A DNA stretch of 64,000 nt from contig CM067590.1 of assembly GCA_034336665.1 (NCBI GenBank), positions 1,142,483 through 1,206,482 of the forward strand. The letters run 5' to 3'. This document shows positions 40,010-52,962 of the stretch, one piece after another. The DNA comes from Luscinia megarhynchos. Its lineage: Eukaryota; Chordata; Aves; Passeriformes; Turdidae. The stretch's first letter is position 1. Every line of letters begins with the position of its first letter. Made by a program: the position numbers and the translations under genes. The notes beneath the pieces were generated by a model. The model saw nothing but the letters and a program-made list of their open reading frames with translations. It did not search any database and was not told the DNA's origin.

Positions 40010-42702
40010 AAAATTCAAGCTTCCATGGATTTTTATTTTTATTTTTTTCTAGTTAAAATTCCCGAGGGTCAGGGATGTCACAGAACCTAATTAGCATCTT
40101 CCTCCCATCCTCCAATCTCACTTGGACTCTGCCTATATTTGTATTTTTTTTCTAGGTTTTTTTTTTTTGTTAAATATATATATATATATACACATTTTTT
40201 TCTTACAAAAATAAATTTAGGCTTTTTTTTTAATAATATTTTTTTTTCTCCGTAGAAGTCATTTTTTTTTAAAGTTTTTTTTTTTGACTTGTAAACATCT
40301 TGAATTTTGCTTTTTTTTTTTAAATTAAGATAAAGTGAGCTCAAAGTACCCGTTCCATCATGAAAGTGCTAAGACTTCTTTGTTTTTTTTTTTTTTTTAT
40401 TATTATTTTTTAAGCTTTTTTTGGAATTTTTTATTGCTTTTTTTTGTTTTTCTGCATTAAATAAACATCCATCTCTTCCCCCAGCCCCACCACTCACCCC
40501 ACCCCCAGCACACACTCCCCTCTCACTCCCTCTCCAAAATACATTCGGCCAAAACCTGCTTTTTGCTTTTTTTTTGAAAGTAAAAACACCAAAAAAAAAG
40601 GAAAAAAAACCCAAAAAAAAAAAAAATCAACAACGAAAAAAAATTAAAATAAAAGGAAGAGAATCTAAAAAGTGCTTTGAAAATAAAAGGGCTTAAAATC
40701 TCTCTTTTTTTTTACTCTTTTTTTTTTTCTTTTTTTTAGCATTTAAAAATGTGCATTTAGAAAACAGGTGACCAACTCAAAGGTGCCTTTTCCCCCCGAG
40801 GGTCGGGACCCGCCTCTCCAGCCATAGAGCATCTCTAATATAGATTTATTTATTTCTTTATATAAATTTAATTTTTTGGGAATGGGGCTGGGGGGAACCA
40901 GGCTGCTCCCCCCCTCCCCAAAGGCCTCCTGCTCCTTTTGGGGGAGACCCCAAAAACCTTTTTTGCCAAAGGAATTTGGAGGCGTTTTCGGGGCAGCGCT
41001 GGGGGGAAAAATTCCCTGGGGGAGAGGGGAAAAAAATTCCCTGGGGGGAGGGAAGAAAAATTCCCTGGGGGGGATTTGGGACCCCCCAGCCCCAAATTCT
41101 GCCGGCAGCGGGGGCTGGGCTGACTCAGGCACTTCCTGGGCACTGCGGGGTGGGGACGGACACGGGGAGGGACAGAGGGACAGGGATGGACACACGGACA
41201 CGGGGAGGGACACACGGACATGGGGAGGGACAGGGATGGACACACGGACACAGGGATGGACACAGGGACACGGGGAGGGACAGAGGGACACAGGGAGGGA
41301 CAGAGGGACAGGGATGGGACAGAGGGACAGGGATGGACACACGGACACGGGGAGGGACACACGTACATGAGGGAGGGACAGAGGGACACAGGGAGGGACA
41401 GGGATGGACACAGGGACATGGGGATGGACACAGGGATGGACAGAGGGACAGGGATAGAGAGAGGGACACAGGGATGGACACGGACATGGGGAGGGACAGA
41501 TGGACATGGGGATGGACAGGGATGGACAGATGGACACAGGGATGGACACAGGGATGGACACATGGACACAGGGATGGACACAGGGATGGACAGGGATGGA
41601 CAGATGGACACAGGGATGGACAGAGGGACACAGGGATGGATAGGAATGGACAGATGGACACAGGGATGGACAGGGATGGACAGATGGACACAGGGATGGA
41701 CCGATGGACACAGGGATGGACAGAGGGACACAGGGATGGACAGATGGACACAGGGATGGACAGATGGACACAGGGATGGACAGATGGACAGGGATGGACA
41801 GATGGACACAGGGATGGACCGATGGACACAGGGATGGACAGAGGGACACAGGGATGGACAGAGGGATGGACAGAGGGACACAGGGATGGACAGAGGGACA
41901 CAGGGATGGCCACACCAGCTCTGGACCCACGGCACGGCTGAGCCATCCCCGCTGTCCCCAGCCCCGTCCCCAGCCCCGCATGCGCCCGACACAAACCCTG
42001 CCGAACCTGCTGCCCTCCTCTCACATGATTTTCTGCTCTTTTGTTTTTTAGGCAATTTCCAGCAATTTCTCCCGGCCGCTCCCCCCGCGGAGCCCTCGCT
42101 GCCCACGGAGCCTCGCGGGGGCTGGGGGGGCACCGACCCCAAATCCTGACCCCATCTCCTGGCAAGGAGCCCCAGAGCCCAAACCCCGCCCTGCCACAGC
42201 CCTTCCAACTCCTACCACTCCTTTTTTTTTGCTATTTTTTTCCTTTTTTTTTCTTAAATAGATCTCTCTCTGAAATAAGTTTTTTTTCTTTTCTCTTTTT
42301 TTTTTTTTTTAAACACGTGTTTGGACACAAAATAAAGCTTTGGATTTACATGGAAGCTCTTTTCCATGCGACAGAGCCACTTTCCATCCCCACCTCGTGC
42401 TTCCCTAGCGTCCTTGCCTTTCCAAAAAAAGGTCCTTGGCTATGAGGGATCCTCGGGGGAGAGCCCCGCTTACGATGGGAAGATTGGAAAACGTTAATAT
42501 AATATCTCTCTTTTTTTTTTTTTGTTTGTTTTTTTGTTTCATTTTTCCTTAAAAAAAGGGAGAGAAACATCTTTTAAAGAGAAAAATCGGAGGAAAAGTA
42601 CTAACTAGATTTTGTGACTTTGTTTTTTTCTCTCAGGTGGCTGTTTCGTTGGTTGGGGTTGGTTTGTATCTTTTATATATATATATAATTTTTTTTTTTG
42701 GT
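40010..42702 (-). other. ZBTB7A: ZBTB7A 3' untranslated region (probable minimum extent)
   Basis: Downstream of the ZBTB7A stop, the minus strand is A-rich with AU-rich elements and (TA)n at 42675-42688 and 40173-40190. Candidate AATAAA signals lie at 40845-40850, 40038-40043 and 40032-40037. It contains a G-rich minisatellite. The end point is inferred from the signals alone. Confidence 0.45.
41150..41935 (+). repeat. Minisatellite (gggatggacagatggacaca) in the ZBTB7A 3'UTR region
   Basis: About 40 copies of 18-20 nt units made of ggacacagggat and ggacagag/ggacagat. On the ZBTB7A sense strand it reads as CTGTCC/CATCCC repeats. Confidence 0.95.
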
Positions 42703-45700
42703 TTAGGAGAGTCCTTGCGCGTTACCCTCATCCGACCCTCCTGCTACATTCAATCCCGGCGCTTCGTTATTGGAATTCTCCTCAAAGTGCTGCTGCTGCT
42801 GCTGCTGCTCCTGCTCGCTGCCCTGCGCCGTGTCCTCGCTCTCGTGGCTCTCCGCCGCCAGCCCCGCCCCGTCCTCGGCGCTGCCCGTGGGCGTGGGCGG
42901 CATCGCCCCCGCCTCCCTGACCCGCGGCTTGCGGCCCCTCCGCGACGGGATCCCGTTGCATCCATCCTTTTTAAGGTGCCTGTGCAGGTGGTCGGAGCGG
43001 ACGAAAGTCTTGCAGCAGCTGTCGCACTGGTACGGCCGCAGCCCCGTGTGCACCCGCATGTGGTTCTTCAAGTCGTAGTTGTGGGCGAAGGCGGCGCCGC
43101 ACTGCTGGCACAGGTAGGGCTTCTCCCCCGTGTGCTTCCTCATGTGCACCTTGAGCTTGTCCTGCCTGCACAGAGCACAGCGCGCTGTCAGGGGTGGGGA
43201 TGGGGCACGGGGAATGGGCAATGAATGGGCAATGAATGGGCAATGAATGGGCAATGAATGGGGAATGGGGAATGGGGAAGGAATGGGGGATGAACAGGGA
43301 AGGAATGGGGGATGAACGAGGAATGAATGTGGAATGAATGGGGAATGAATGGGGAATGAATGGGGAATGAATGGGGAATGAATGAGGAATGGAGAATGGG
43401 GAAGGAATGGGGGATGAACAGGGAATGAACAGGGGAATGAATGGGGAATGAATGGGGAATGAATGGGGAATGAATGGGAATAGGGAATGGGGAATGGGGA
43501 ATTGGAATGGGAATGGGGAATGAATGGGGATGGGAATGGGGAATGGGAATGGGGAATGGGGAATGGGGAATTGGAATGGGAATGGGAATGGGGATGGGAA
43601 TGGGGAAGGAATGGGGAATGGGGAATGGGAATGGGGAATGGGGATGGGAATGGGGATGGGAATGGGAATGGGGAATGAACGGGGAATGAACAGGGAATGA
43701 ATGGGGAATGGGGAATGGGGATGGAGAATGATTGGGAAATGGGGCAGGAGGGAGTGAGGGGGTGCGGGAGTGGGGGTGGTATAGGGGGTGTGGGGATGGG
43801 GTTTGGGGCTGGGTATCAGTGCAGGGATGAGTATGAGCTGGAATAGGGCTGGGCAGTGCCTGGTGTGGGGCTGGACATGGCCCAGGGCAGGGGTGGGATC
43901 ATACTCTGTCACAGATGGGGTCCCACATTGCCCCATATGGAGTCTGAGCAGGGTTATGGGGTCCCACATTGCCCCATATGGGGTCTGAGCAGGGCTATGG
44001 GGTCCCACATTACCCATATGAGATCCCAGCAGAGTTATGGGGTCCCACATTGCCTCATATAGGATTGGGGCAGGTTTATGGGGTCCCACATTGCCCCATA
44101 TGGGGTCTGAGCAGGGTAACAGGGTCTCACACTGCCTTGTACGGGGGTCAGAGCAGGGTTATGGGGTCCCACATTGCCCCATACGGGATCCGAGCAGGGT
44201 TATGGGGTCCCACATTGCCCCACACGGGATCCCAGCAGGGTTATGGGGTCCCACATTACCCATAAGCGGTTCTGGGGTCCCACCCAGCCCAGGCCAGGGC
44301 TGATCCCAGCTGTGGGGTCACACAGGGCTCCTCGGGGCCCGGGCCGGGGGCCAGCAGGGCCGCGTGAGCCGCAGCCGCGGCTCCTTCCTGCGGCCAGCGC
44401 CAGCCCCGAGCACGTGGCCGGGCCCTGGGAGCCCCCTGCCCTCCCCAGCCCTGAACCCCCTCCCTGTGCACACAGGATCCCCAAATCCTACAGCTCCAGG
44501 GAAGGGTGGAAGCCCCAAGGTCACGCCCAGCTGCGGGGGACACGAAAACGAAGCTTGTGCCATTAAAACGTGTCCTTTTATCACCCCCCACTCTCGCTGC
44601 TCTTATCGGAGCTGCTGCTGCTCCTCCCCCTGCGACCGCAGAGGAACCAGGAAGCGCCGGGGAGCAAAAATCCCTGAGCGGGGCCGGGCTGGGTCACACC
44701 CGGCTGGAGCAGCCCAAACCCCCTCCCGCAGCCCGGATCCCCTCCAGCCCCCCCAGAGCCCCGGGGAGCGGGAGCAAAGGAATAAAACCGGGGGGAAGTG
44801 GAGCTCAGGGCATGGCAGGGACAGCGATGCCAAGGAACAGCTCCCTGACCCTGCCCAGGCTTCTCCAGACCCAACCCCTGCTCTGGGAAGAAGCAGCAGG
44901 AATATTTTGGTTGGAATCTGGTGGGTTAGAAAAGCAGCTTTTTTACAGGTGCCAGGGGCTCCTGGGAAACAACAAGGAGCAAATCCTAATCCCATGGAAT
45001 GGGGGAACAGATCCTAATCCTATGGAATGGGAGCAGATCCTAATCCTATGGAATGGGGGAACAGATCCTAATCCTATGGAATGGGAGCAGATCCTAATCC
45101 CATGGAATGGGGGAACAGATCCTAATCCTATGGAATGGGAGCAGATCCTCGTCCCAGGGAATGGGAGCAGATCCTAATCCTATGGAATGGGAGCAGATCC
45201 TCGTCCCAGGGAATGGGAGCAGGATGGAAAAAGCTGAGCTGGCACTGCCCCCACCAACTGCCCCTCCCAGTGTAGGATCAGTGTTGGGATCACTGTTGAG
45301 ATCAGTGTAGGATCGCTGTGGGTTCAATCTAGGATCGCTGTTGGGATCTCTGTGGGGTCACTCTGGGATCTCTGTGGATCCCCCGGCCCCGGAGCAGGGA
45401 GGTGCCGCGTGGCAGGGCCGGGGGAGCGGGGAGGGAGCGCTGGCACCCTGCCCCTGCCATTATCTGCATTCCTCAGCTCTCCAACGTGGGCTGGGCGCGG
45501 CCGGGGCAGGGGCAGGGGCAGGGGCAGGACACCGGCCGGTACCGGGGGAAGGGGCAGGACACCGGCCGGTACCGAGGAAGGGGCAGGGGCAGGACACGGG
45601 CCGGTACCGGGGAAGGGGCAGGACACCGGCCGGTACCGAGGAAGGGGCAGGGGCAGGACACGGGCCGGTACCGGGGAAGGGGCAGGACACGGCCCCAGGC

Positions 45701-48700
45701 CAGGATCCCACCCCGATCCCACCCGGAGCAGCCCCAGGGGACGGAGCCCCCAAAGCACGAGGGGTCTGGAAGGGCTGAACTGGGCTGGGAATGGGCACAG
45801 AGAGAAGAGCTGGGAAAGGAAGGGAAGGGAAAGGGGAAAAAGCAGGCAGGGAACGGGAAGGGAAGGGAAAGGGGAGGGAAAGGGAAGGGAAAGGGAACAG
45901 GGAAAGGGAGCAAGAAGGGAAAGGGAAAGAGAAGGGAGCAGGGAAGGAAGCAGGCCCCAGGCTCAGCAGGGAGCAGGCAGAGAAACAGGCAGGGAAAGAG
46001 AAGGGAAAGGGAGCAAGGAAAGGAAAGGGAAGAGAAGGGAAAGGGAAAGGGAGCAGGGAAAGGAGCAGCCCCAGCCCCACAGTGCCCTCAGCAGGGTCGG
46101 GGGGCTCCAGGCTGGGACCCCCACCCGGCCCAGCCTGGGCAGAGGAGGCGGCTCCGTGCACTGCAGTGAACCAGAACAACCCAAACAATATCTCCTTTCT
46201 TTGGTGCTGCCGTGGCACAGGGAGCAGCCCCATCAGAGCAGGGCAGACGCCCCCGGGAGCTGCACGGGGCTGCCAAGGACAGAGTGGGCTCCAGGCTCCT
46301 GCCAAGCCAAGCAGCAGCACCTCAGCCGTGCCTGGAGCCATCCCCAAACTCCATGGGCACACCAGCAGCTGCAGCTCTGCCTCCCCTCCACAGAAACCTC
46401 CACGGGTTCCCAGCAGAGCTCAGCCAGGCAGGACACAGGGATGGTGGCAGTGGCCATGGAGCCAGGCCCCTTGAGACAGCTCAGGTGTCACACCCCCAAA
46501 CTGCTCATCTCCCTGGAAAACTTTGGCCTCCAGCCCCAACTCGCCTCTTAGGATGGAAATGAGTGGAGTAGAGAGATAAAATCACCCAGGACCAGTCCTG
46601 TGCTGGCTCCTGGGGTGAGGGGAGAACCAGGTTTGTGTGCAGCCCCCCAGTTTGTGCACAGCCCTGGGTTTGTGCACAGCTCTGGGTTTGTGTGCAACCC
46701 CCCAATCTGTGTGCAGCCCCCTGGGTTTGTGCACAGCCCTGGGTTTGTGCACAGCCCTGGGTTTGTGTGCAACCCCCCAATCTGTGTGCAGCCCCCTGGG
46801 TTTGTGCACAGCCCTGGGTTTGTGCACAGCCCTGGGTTTGTGTGCAACCCCCCAATCTGTGTGCAGCCCCCTGGGTTTGTGCACAACTCCCAGGTTCCAC
46901 TGCAGCCGCTGGGTTTGTGTGCAGCTCCTAGATTTCTCTACAGCCCCTGGGCTTGTGCAGAGCCCACAAGTTTTGCTGCAGCCTCTGTATTTTTCTGCAG
47001 CTCCCAGGTTCCTCTGCAGCCCCAGGTTTCTCTGCATCCCAGGTTTCTCTGCAGCCCCAGGTTTGTGCACAGCCCCTGGGTTTCTCTGCATCCCCAAATT
47101 TCTCTGCATGCCCAGGTTTGTGCACAGCTCCCAGGTTTCTCTGCATCCCAGGTTTGTGCACAGCCCCAGGTTTCTCTGCATCCCCAGGTTTGTGCACAGC
47201 CCCAGGTTTCTCTGCAGCCCCAGGTTTGTGCACAGCCCCAGGTTTCTCTGCATCCCCAGGTTTGTGCACAGCCCCTGGGTTTCTCTGCATCCCAGGTTTG
47301 TGCACAGCCCCAGGTTTCTCTGCATCCCCAGGTTTGTGCACACGGCTTCTCTGCATCCCAGGTTTCTCTGCAGCCCCAGGTTTCTCTGCATCCCCAGGTT
47401 TGTGCACAGCCCCTGGGTTTCTCTGCATCCCCAGGTTTCTCTGCATCCCCAGGTTTGTGCACAGCCCCTGGGTTTCTCTGCATCCCCAGGTTTGTGCACA
47501 GCCCCAGGTTTCTCTGCATCCCCAGGTTTGTGCACAGCCCCTGGGTTTCTCTGCATCCCCAGGCTCCCCTGCATGCCCAGGCTCCCCTGCAGCCCCAGGC
47601 CGCCCTGCAGCCCTGCCCGGCCGTACCTGGTGAAGCGCACGTTGCAGATGTTGCACTCGTAGGGCTTCTCCCCGGTGTGGGTGCGGATGTGGCGCGGCAG
47701 CTTCCCGGCGCCCTGGATCACCTTCTCGCAGATGGGGCACTTCTGGAATGCTTTCGCCCTGATCTTCTTCTCCACCTTCTGAGACCAGGACGGGTACACG
47801 TCGCCCTCGCTGGAACTGTTGAAATATTTCAAGTAATAATCCATGACCCCGTCCTCGTCCTTGCGGTCGTCGTCGCCGAGCTGCTGCCGCCCCACCGAGC
47901 TGATCATCTGCTGCAGCAGGGCGCTGGCGGCCAGGTCATCCACCTCCCTGCCGTCATCCTCCGTCTCCGTGCCCGTGGGCATGAAGCTGGGCGAGTCCCC
48001 GGCCTCCTGCGGGTCCAGGGGGCCCCGGGGGGTGCCCCCCTCCTCTTCTCCCGGGGTGGCCAAGCCGCGGCTGCTGTAATGTCCGTTCTGGGAGGGGGAG
48101 AACATCCCGCCGCTGGCCGGCTCCTCGTCCTCGCGCTCCAGCCACATGGCCGGGTTGCTGTCGGGGTCACAGTCACTTGCCTTTGGTCTTTCTGTTGGGG
48201 TGCCTTGCGAGTAGAAGTCCAGGCCGTTGCAGTTGGACTCCTCCTCCTCCTCCTGGCCTCGGAAGTTCAGTCTCTGAAGGTCTCTCAACTCTGGGTTGGT
48301 CCACGGAAAGCTGCCTTGGTGGCCGTTCACGGGGTTGCTCTGGAAGAACTCCAGGTACTCTTTAGCTCTGAGATGGTTCCTCTGATCAATTTGATCTACT
48401 GTATCCATCTGGTCATTTTTGGCCAGAATCTTCCTCTCCAGGAGATCCGTGCAGACATCCCTGACGGCCGGGATCTCCAGCAGCGTGGCGGCGTTGAGGA
48501 TGTCGTTGACGTTGGAAGTGCTGACGGTGAGGGTGGCGGTGTAGGCGAACTCCAGCAGCGCCGACAGCGCGTCCGCACTCACAAAGTCAATCTCGTACAC
48601 GTTCTGCTGGTCCACCACTAACCCTGAGGTGAAGAGCTTCTTGAAGTACTGGCTGCACGCCGCCAGGACGGAGCGGTGGGTGGGGAACTCCTGGCCTTCC

Positions 48701-48819
48701 ACCAGGATGACCACGTCGCACAGCAGCCCGTTGTTCCTCTGCTCGTTCAGGCTGCTGAGGATGTCGCTGCTGTGATCCGGGAACGGGATCCCTATGGGGC
48801 CGTCCACGCCACCCGCCAT
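42703..48819 (-). CDS. ZBTB7A: Zinc finger and BTB domain protein 7A (LRF/Pokemon), complete coding region
   Basis: Nuclear transcriptional repressor, known for fetal globin silencing and lymphoid fate control. Coding exons on the minus strand: 47627-48819 (exon continues to 48834 as 5'UTR) and 42703-43165 (TAA 42703-42705), joined in phase 2, 551 aa (human 584). [19 protein letters not shown] opens the BTB/POZ domain (about 10-130, including [20 protein letters not shown]). An acidic linker follows, then four C2H2 fingers: C361-H381 and C389-H409 across the splice junction, C417-H437 and C445 onward ending KKDGC. A basic RRGRKPRVR and a Glu/Gln-rich tail with about seven Gln codons follow. 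The start matches mammalian ZBTB7A, and the acceptor at 48835-48836 sits 15 nt upstream. The noncoding first exon lies toward 57-58 kb. Confidence 0.97.
43195..43745 (+). repeat. Simple/minisatellite repeat (aatggggaatg) in ZBTB7A intron 2
   Basis: Units of 5-11 nt based on ggggaatg and gaatgaat begin about 30 nt from the exon 3 acceptor. Confidence 0.95.
43900..44275 (+). repeat. About 40-nt tandem repeat in ZBTB7A intron 2
   Basis: About nine units combine tatggggtcccacattgccc and catatggggtctgagcaggg. It includes CATATG-type motifs. Confidence 0.95.
44980..45230 (+). repeat. About 27-nt tandem repeat in ZBTB7A intron 2
   Basis: About nine units of gagcagatcctaatcctatg plus gaatggg. Confidence 0.93.
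45500..46072 (+). repeat. Two adjacent purine-rich arrays in ZBTB7A intron 2
   Basis: 45500-45690 repeats gggcaggacaccggccggta. 45800-46072 repeats [16 protein letters not shown] units and is strongly G/A biased, so triplex or G-quadruplex formation is possible. Confidence 0.9.
46628..47575 (+). repeat. Composite minisatellite beside ZBTB7A exon 2
   Basis: The first part (46628-46890) has about 57-nt units with ctgggtttgtgcacagccct. The second (to 47575) has 18-nt units, ccaggtttctctgcatcc and ccaggtttgtgcacagcc. On the ZBTB7A strand it carries no stop in the exon 2 frame for about 1 kb. Confidence 0.95.
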
Positions 48820-49713
48820 CTTCCAGGCTAAAGGCTGTGGGGGAGCGAGGGGAGGCCGTGAGTCACAGCTGGGAGACATCAGGACAATTCCCAAATTCCT
48901 GAGGGACGCACCCGGCGTGGCCCCTGCGCCTCTCCCGTCCTTACCTGGCGAGGAGGAGGAGGAGGAGCAGAGCCCAGGTGCTCCCAGGTGAGAACAGCTG
49001 AATGAGCCCCCTGGGCCAGAGCAGCAAGCCTTGGCAGGGAGCTGGCATCACCCAGCCTGAGCCCCCCCAGTGCTCCCAGTGCCATCCCCATTCCTACTGG
49101 GAAGGGCCCCAGCTCACTGGGAGCAGCACAGTGATGAACACCACCCCATCAGCCAGAACACCTGGGGGATGGGGCAGGAATGTCCTTGGGCAAGGGCAGG
49201 GAGAGAGAGGGGAGCCCCAGCTGCTGCTGCACGTGTTGGACAGAGCAGAGCTGAGCCCTGGAACCCCCGAGGAAAGGACACCAGGATCACCAAGTGCCAG
49301 CACCAGACCTGCATCTTGGACAGGCTCCAGCAGCTCTTCCCAATGCCAAGGGGTGGTTTGGGACCAGATAAATAAATAAAGTCACTCCTGACAGATCCAC
49401 CTGACTCCAAAGGCTGGAAAAACCCAGAAGGAACTGAGCAGCCCCAGGTGGGAAAGGCCTGCTTTCTGAGGTACCACTGTGAGCCTCAACAGCCCCTAAT
49501 TCTCCCACAGTCCCAGCCTTCTGATCCCAAAAATTAGGAATAAATTTCCCTCCTGTCCATCTCAAGCAGCAAATCCACACACTCCTTGAAGCTTTACTGG
49601 AAAATCAAAGTAATTCCTGCCATCCCAAGCACTGGGATCAGCAGGAGCCAAGAAATCCACACACAAACCACTCCACAAATCACCCTGGCACGAGGCTGGA
49701 GTATCCAAGGTCC

Positions 49714-49746
49714 TGATTTCCAGATGGGGAAACTGAGGCACGGCAG
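49714..49746 (-). repeat. MIR (CORE-SINE)-like fragment
   Basis: tttccagatggggaaactga followed by ggcacgg closely follows the MIR core (ttacagatgaggaaactgaggcac), reverse orientation. Confidence 0.55.
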
Positions 49747-50277
49747 GATGTGGGGGGATGGATGGATGGATGAGTCAGGATGGATCCAGGACAGGAATAA
49801 TTATCCAGGAAACAACTCCCAGCCCCAGGTCCCAGCACGGAGCAGGAGCCCAGGTTGCACAACTCCAGCTTCCCCCACCCACCCCCGGCCTCCTCAGTAG
49901 TTTTCCATATTTACTTCTTTTTGAGAAGTTTTGTTAAGCCCAGAAAATAAGTTTAACTTTGGCACCTTCCTGTTTTACACAGAGAAAAGGCAGGGGAAGG
50001 CAGGTCTGAGGCTGTGGAAAAATGATCTGGAGCAAATCCCTGGATAATCAAGAGCAGGAGGACAGCAGCTCCCAGCAGGAACGGGATGGGGTGAGCAGGA
50101 GGGAGGACCCAGGGGAGCTGGATGTGCAGACACCACACACCAAAGCCAGGTGGATTCCTGAGACACCTGGGACTGACTCCAGAGCCACCTGCTGAGCTCC
50201 AGCCTTTGACCTTTAAGCCCTAATTTCAGAGGTTTTTACATCAGGGCTGGGTGGTGGCACCGCTCTGCTCTCAGCCC

Positions 50278-50314
50278 TGGTTTGAGGTGTGACCTTGGGC
50301 AAGGTCAGGCCAGG
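50278..50314 (+). repeat. MIR-like fragment, sense orientation
   Basis: gaggtgtgaccttgggcaag matches the MIR segment tgtgtgaccttgggcaagtc. Confidence 0.45.
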
Positions 50315-50334
50315 GCAGCACCCCCAGGGCACCC

Positions 50335-51025
50335 CAGGGACCCCTGAGCTGGGATTCCAGTAACCCTGAGCTGGGATTCCAGTAACCCTGAACTGGGATT
50401 CCAGTGAGACTCCTGAGCTGGGATTCCAGAGACCCTGAACTGGGATTCCAGAGACTCCTGAGCTGGGATTCCAGTAACCCTGAGCTGGGATTCCAGGGAC
50501 CCTGAGCTGGGATTCCAGTAACCCTGAGCTGGGATTCCAGGGACCCTGAGCTGGGATTCCAGTAACCCTGAGCTGGGATTCCAGGGACCCCCTAAACTGG
50601 GATTCCAGTGACCCTGAGCTGGGATTGCAGAGACCCTGAGCTGGGATTCCAGGGACCCCCTGAGCTGGGATTCCAGAGACCCTGAGCTGGGATTCCAGAG
50701 ACCCTGAGCTGGGATTCCAGTAACCCTGAGCTGGGATTCCAGGGACCCCTGAGCTGGGATTCCAGAGACCCTAGAGCTGGGATTCCAGTGACCCTGAGCT
50801 GGGATTCCAGAGACCCCTGAGCTGGGATTCCAGGGACCCCTGAGCTGGGATTCCAGAGACCCCTGAGCTGGGATTCCAGAGACCCCCTGAACTGGGATTG
50901 CAGAGACCCTGAACTGGGATTCCAGTGACCCCTGAGCTGGGATTCCAGGGACCCCTAAACTGGGATTCCAAGGACCCCCTGAACTGGGATTCCAGGGACC
51001 CTGAGCTGGGATTCCAGGGAGGCTT
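50335..51025 (+). repeat. 20-21 nt minisatellite in ZBTB7A intron 1
   Basis: About 33 copies of gagctgggattccagagacc with ct/cct length variants. Confidence 0.97.
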
Positions 51026-51029
51026 TGCT

Positions 51030-52730
51030 GCCTCACCTGTCCCATTCCCACTGGGAGCTCCCCAAAAACCTCCTGACCACACACAGGACAGCAGGTCCCA
51101 CATCCCTGCCCACCCCAAAACCAGCACTGGAGCTTCCCCCTCTCCTTCCTCTCTACAAGAGATGCTCTCAAAGCTTTTTCTCCCCAGAGCAGTGAATGTG
51201 AGCTGTGAGCAGCATTTGGGAGCTCCTGAGGGATGCCAGGCAGGGGTGGGATAACCATCCCAGCAGTGTGGGAACGGCTGCAGGGTCAGGAGGTGCCAAG
51301 GACCAGCCTGGAGCCTGCTCCATCTCAGCCACCCTGCTCACAACACGGCCTTTGTGTCCCAGGGCCAGCAGGGAGGGCAGGGGGGCTGCCCTGAGCCCCC
51401 CAGGAATGGATTCAGGGTCCAGCCACAGGCAGAGATTGAGTCCTTAAAGCATCACCCCCTTCCCTTTCCAGCTTAGGAGTCACCAGTGGGAAATGCAGTG
51501 CTCCAAAGCACGGGTTTGGGGTTTTGGGTGACCCAAAAGAAGTTCCAAGCACCCCAGCTCCACTGCTTGCTCATGGGAACAGGGCTCAGAACGGGCAAAA
51601 TGCACTTGGGAACGTCCTGAAGCCAGGTGACAAGGGACAGAAGCTGCTGGCACAAGCACAGCTCGTCCCTGGCTGGGCCACCAAGGGGCAGCTTTGACTC
51701 CTGACCTGCATTTCCCAGCAGCTCCATCCCCCTGCCTGCCCAGCTCTGCCAGGCCCTGTCCCAGGCTCAGGCTCAGAGGTGCCACATTTCACCCCAAAAG
51801 TGAGGAGAGAAGTTTGGGAGTGGCTCTCACAGACAGCTGAGGGGGAAGGACAGAGGGGCTGGAGCAGCAGCAGAGCCCTCTGGTGATTTAGGAACATCAC
51901 TGAGAGCCCTGGTGGGACCCCCTGTGCAGCCCAGCCCTGCTCTCAGTGCTCCCAAAATCCCAACACAGCCAGCCTGGCACACACAGGGATCCCAGGCCAG
52001 AAAAAAAATGTAATTTTTTGGGTGGTGAATGGGAGTGAGGGAAGTTCTGCACCTCCCTGAGCTGCTGTTCCACATCCAGCTGATTCCTGAGCTCCTCAGC
52101 ACTGAAATGGAATCCCTGAGGCTGGAAAAGCCCTCCAGGATCACCAGCTGTGCCATTTTATTTATTTATTTATTAAAAATTCAATTTCTCACCTCTCTCC
52201 TCCTCCCAGACCCCCCCAGCACCCAGAGCTCCCTGGAACCCCTGAGCTTGTGCTTCCCTCAGCAGGATGTCACCCAATCCCTCTCCTCCAGGAGCTCTGG
52301 AATTTGACATTTACATTCAAATGAGACGACCACATCAAGATGGGATCACGACCAAAAGTGCTGACAAACACCTCTTTAATTACCAGTTTTCCACAGAACC
52401 TCAGTGGGTTGGTTTGTTGGGGTTCTTTTGTTTTTTTTTTTTTCCTTTTCCCTTTGCCTCTTTGCCTTAAAATTCAGAGGAACTGAGCAGCTGGGGAGGG
52501 CTCAGGTGGGAAAGCTCAGCCACAGCTGGGGAATGGGAACAGCCAATGGTCCCTGGGTGCTCTAACCCGGAAAAGATCCCAAAACTCTCTCCAGGGGCAG
52601 AGGTGCCACCCACTGCAGCACAGGTGAGAAGCTGAGCAGCAGCTGGCACCTGCAGGGAGGGAGAAGCAGCATCAGCCCGGCCTGAGCAGGAGGCCAAAGG
52701 GGTCAGGGGATTCTGCCATGCACAGAACAT
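51030..52730. other. ZBTB7A intron 1, unique stretch
   Basis: Nothing coding or repetitive was recognised. A short (ttta)n run occurs at 52158-52175 and poly-T at 52430-52442. Confidence 0.45.
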
Positions 52731-52734
52731 TTCC

Positions 52735-52962
52735 TGCAATGGCAGGATGGAGGGACAGGGCAGGAGGGAATGGATTCACTGACAGGGTGAGTGAGATATT
52801 GGGAAGAATTCCTCCCTGGGAAGGTGGGGATGGAATTCCCAGAGCAGCTGAGGCTGCCCCTGGATCCCTGGAAGTGCCCAAGGCCAGGCTGGAGCAGCTG
52901 GGACACTGGAGGATGTCTCCAACCATGGCAGGAATATTTAAAGTCCATCCCAACCACTCCAG
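52735..52962 (+). repeat. CR1 LINE 3' portion, ZBTB7A intron 1
   Basis: Direct-strand copy (gatattgggaagaattcctc, then caaggccaggctggagcagc, then tccaaccatggcaggaatat). Confidence 0.85.

Larger units (their letters stand above)
48835..50330. other. ZBTB7A intron 1, left part
   Basis: Mostly unique intronic sequence with MIR-like fragments near 49720 and 50281. No exon was recognised. Confidence 0.5.

Noticed and set aside
41125..42165. Long minus-strand frames rich in CPSLCPSVHPC
   Set aside because: Translation of the ggacacagggat minisatellite.
46600..48621. 673-codon + strand frame opposite ZBTB7A
   Set aside because: Antisense shadow of the ZBTB7A exon and its adjacent repeat.
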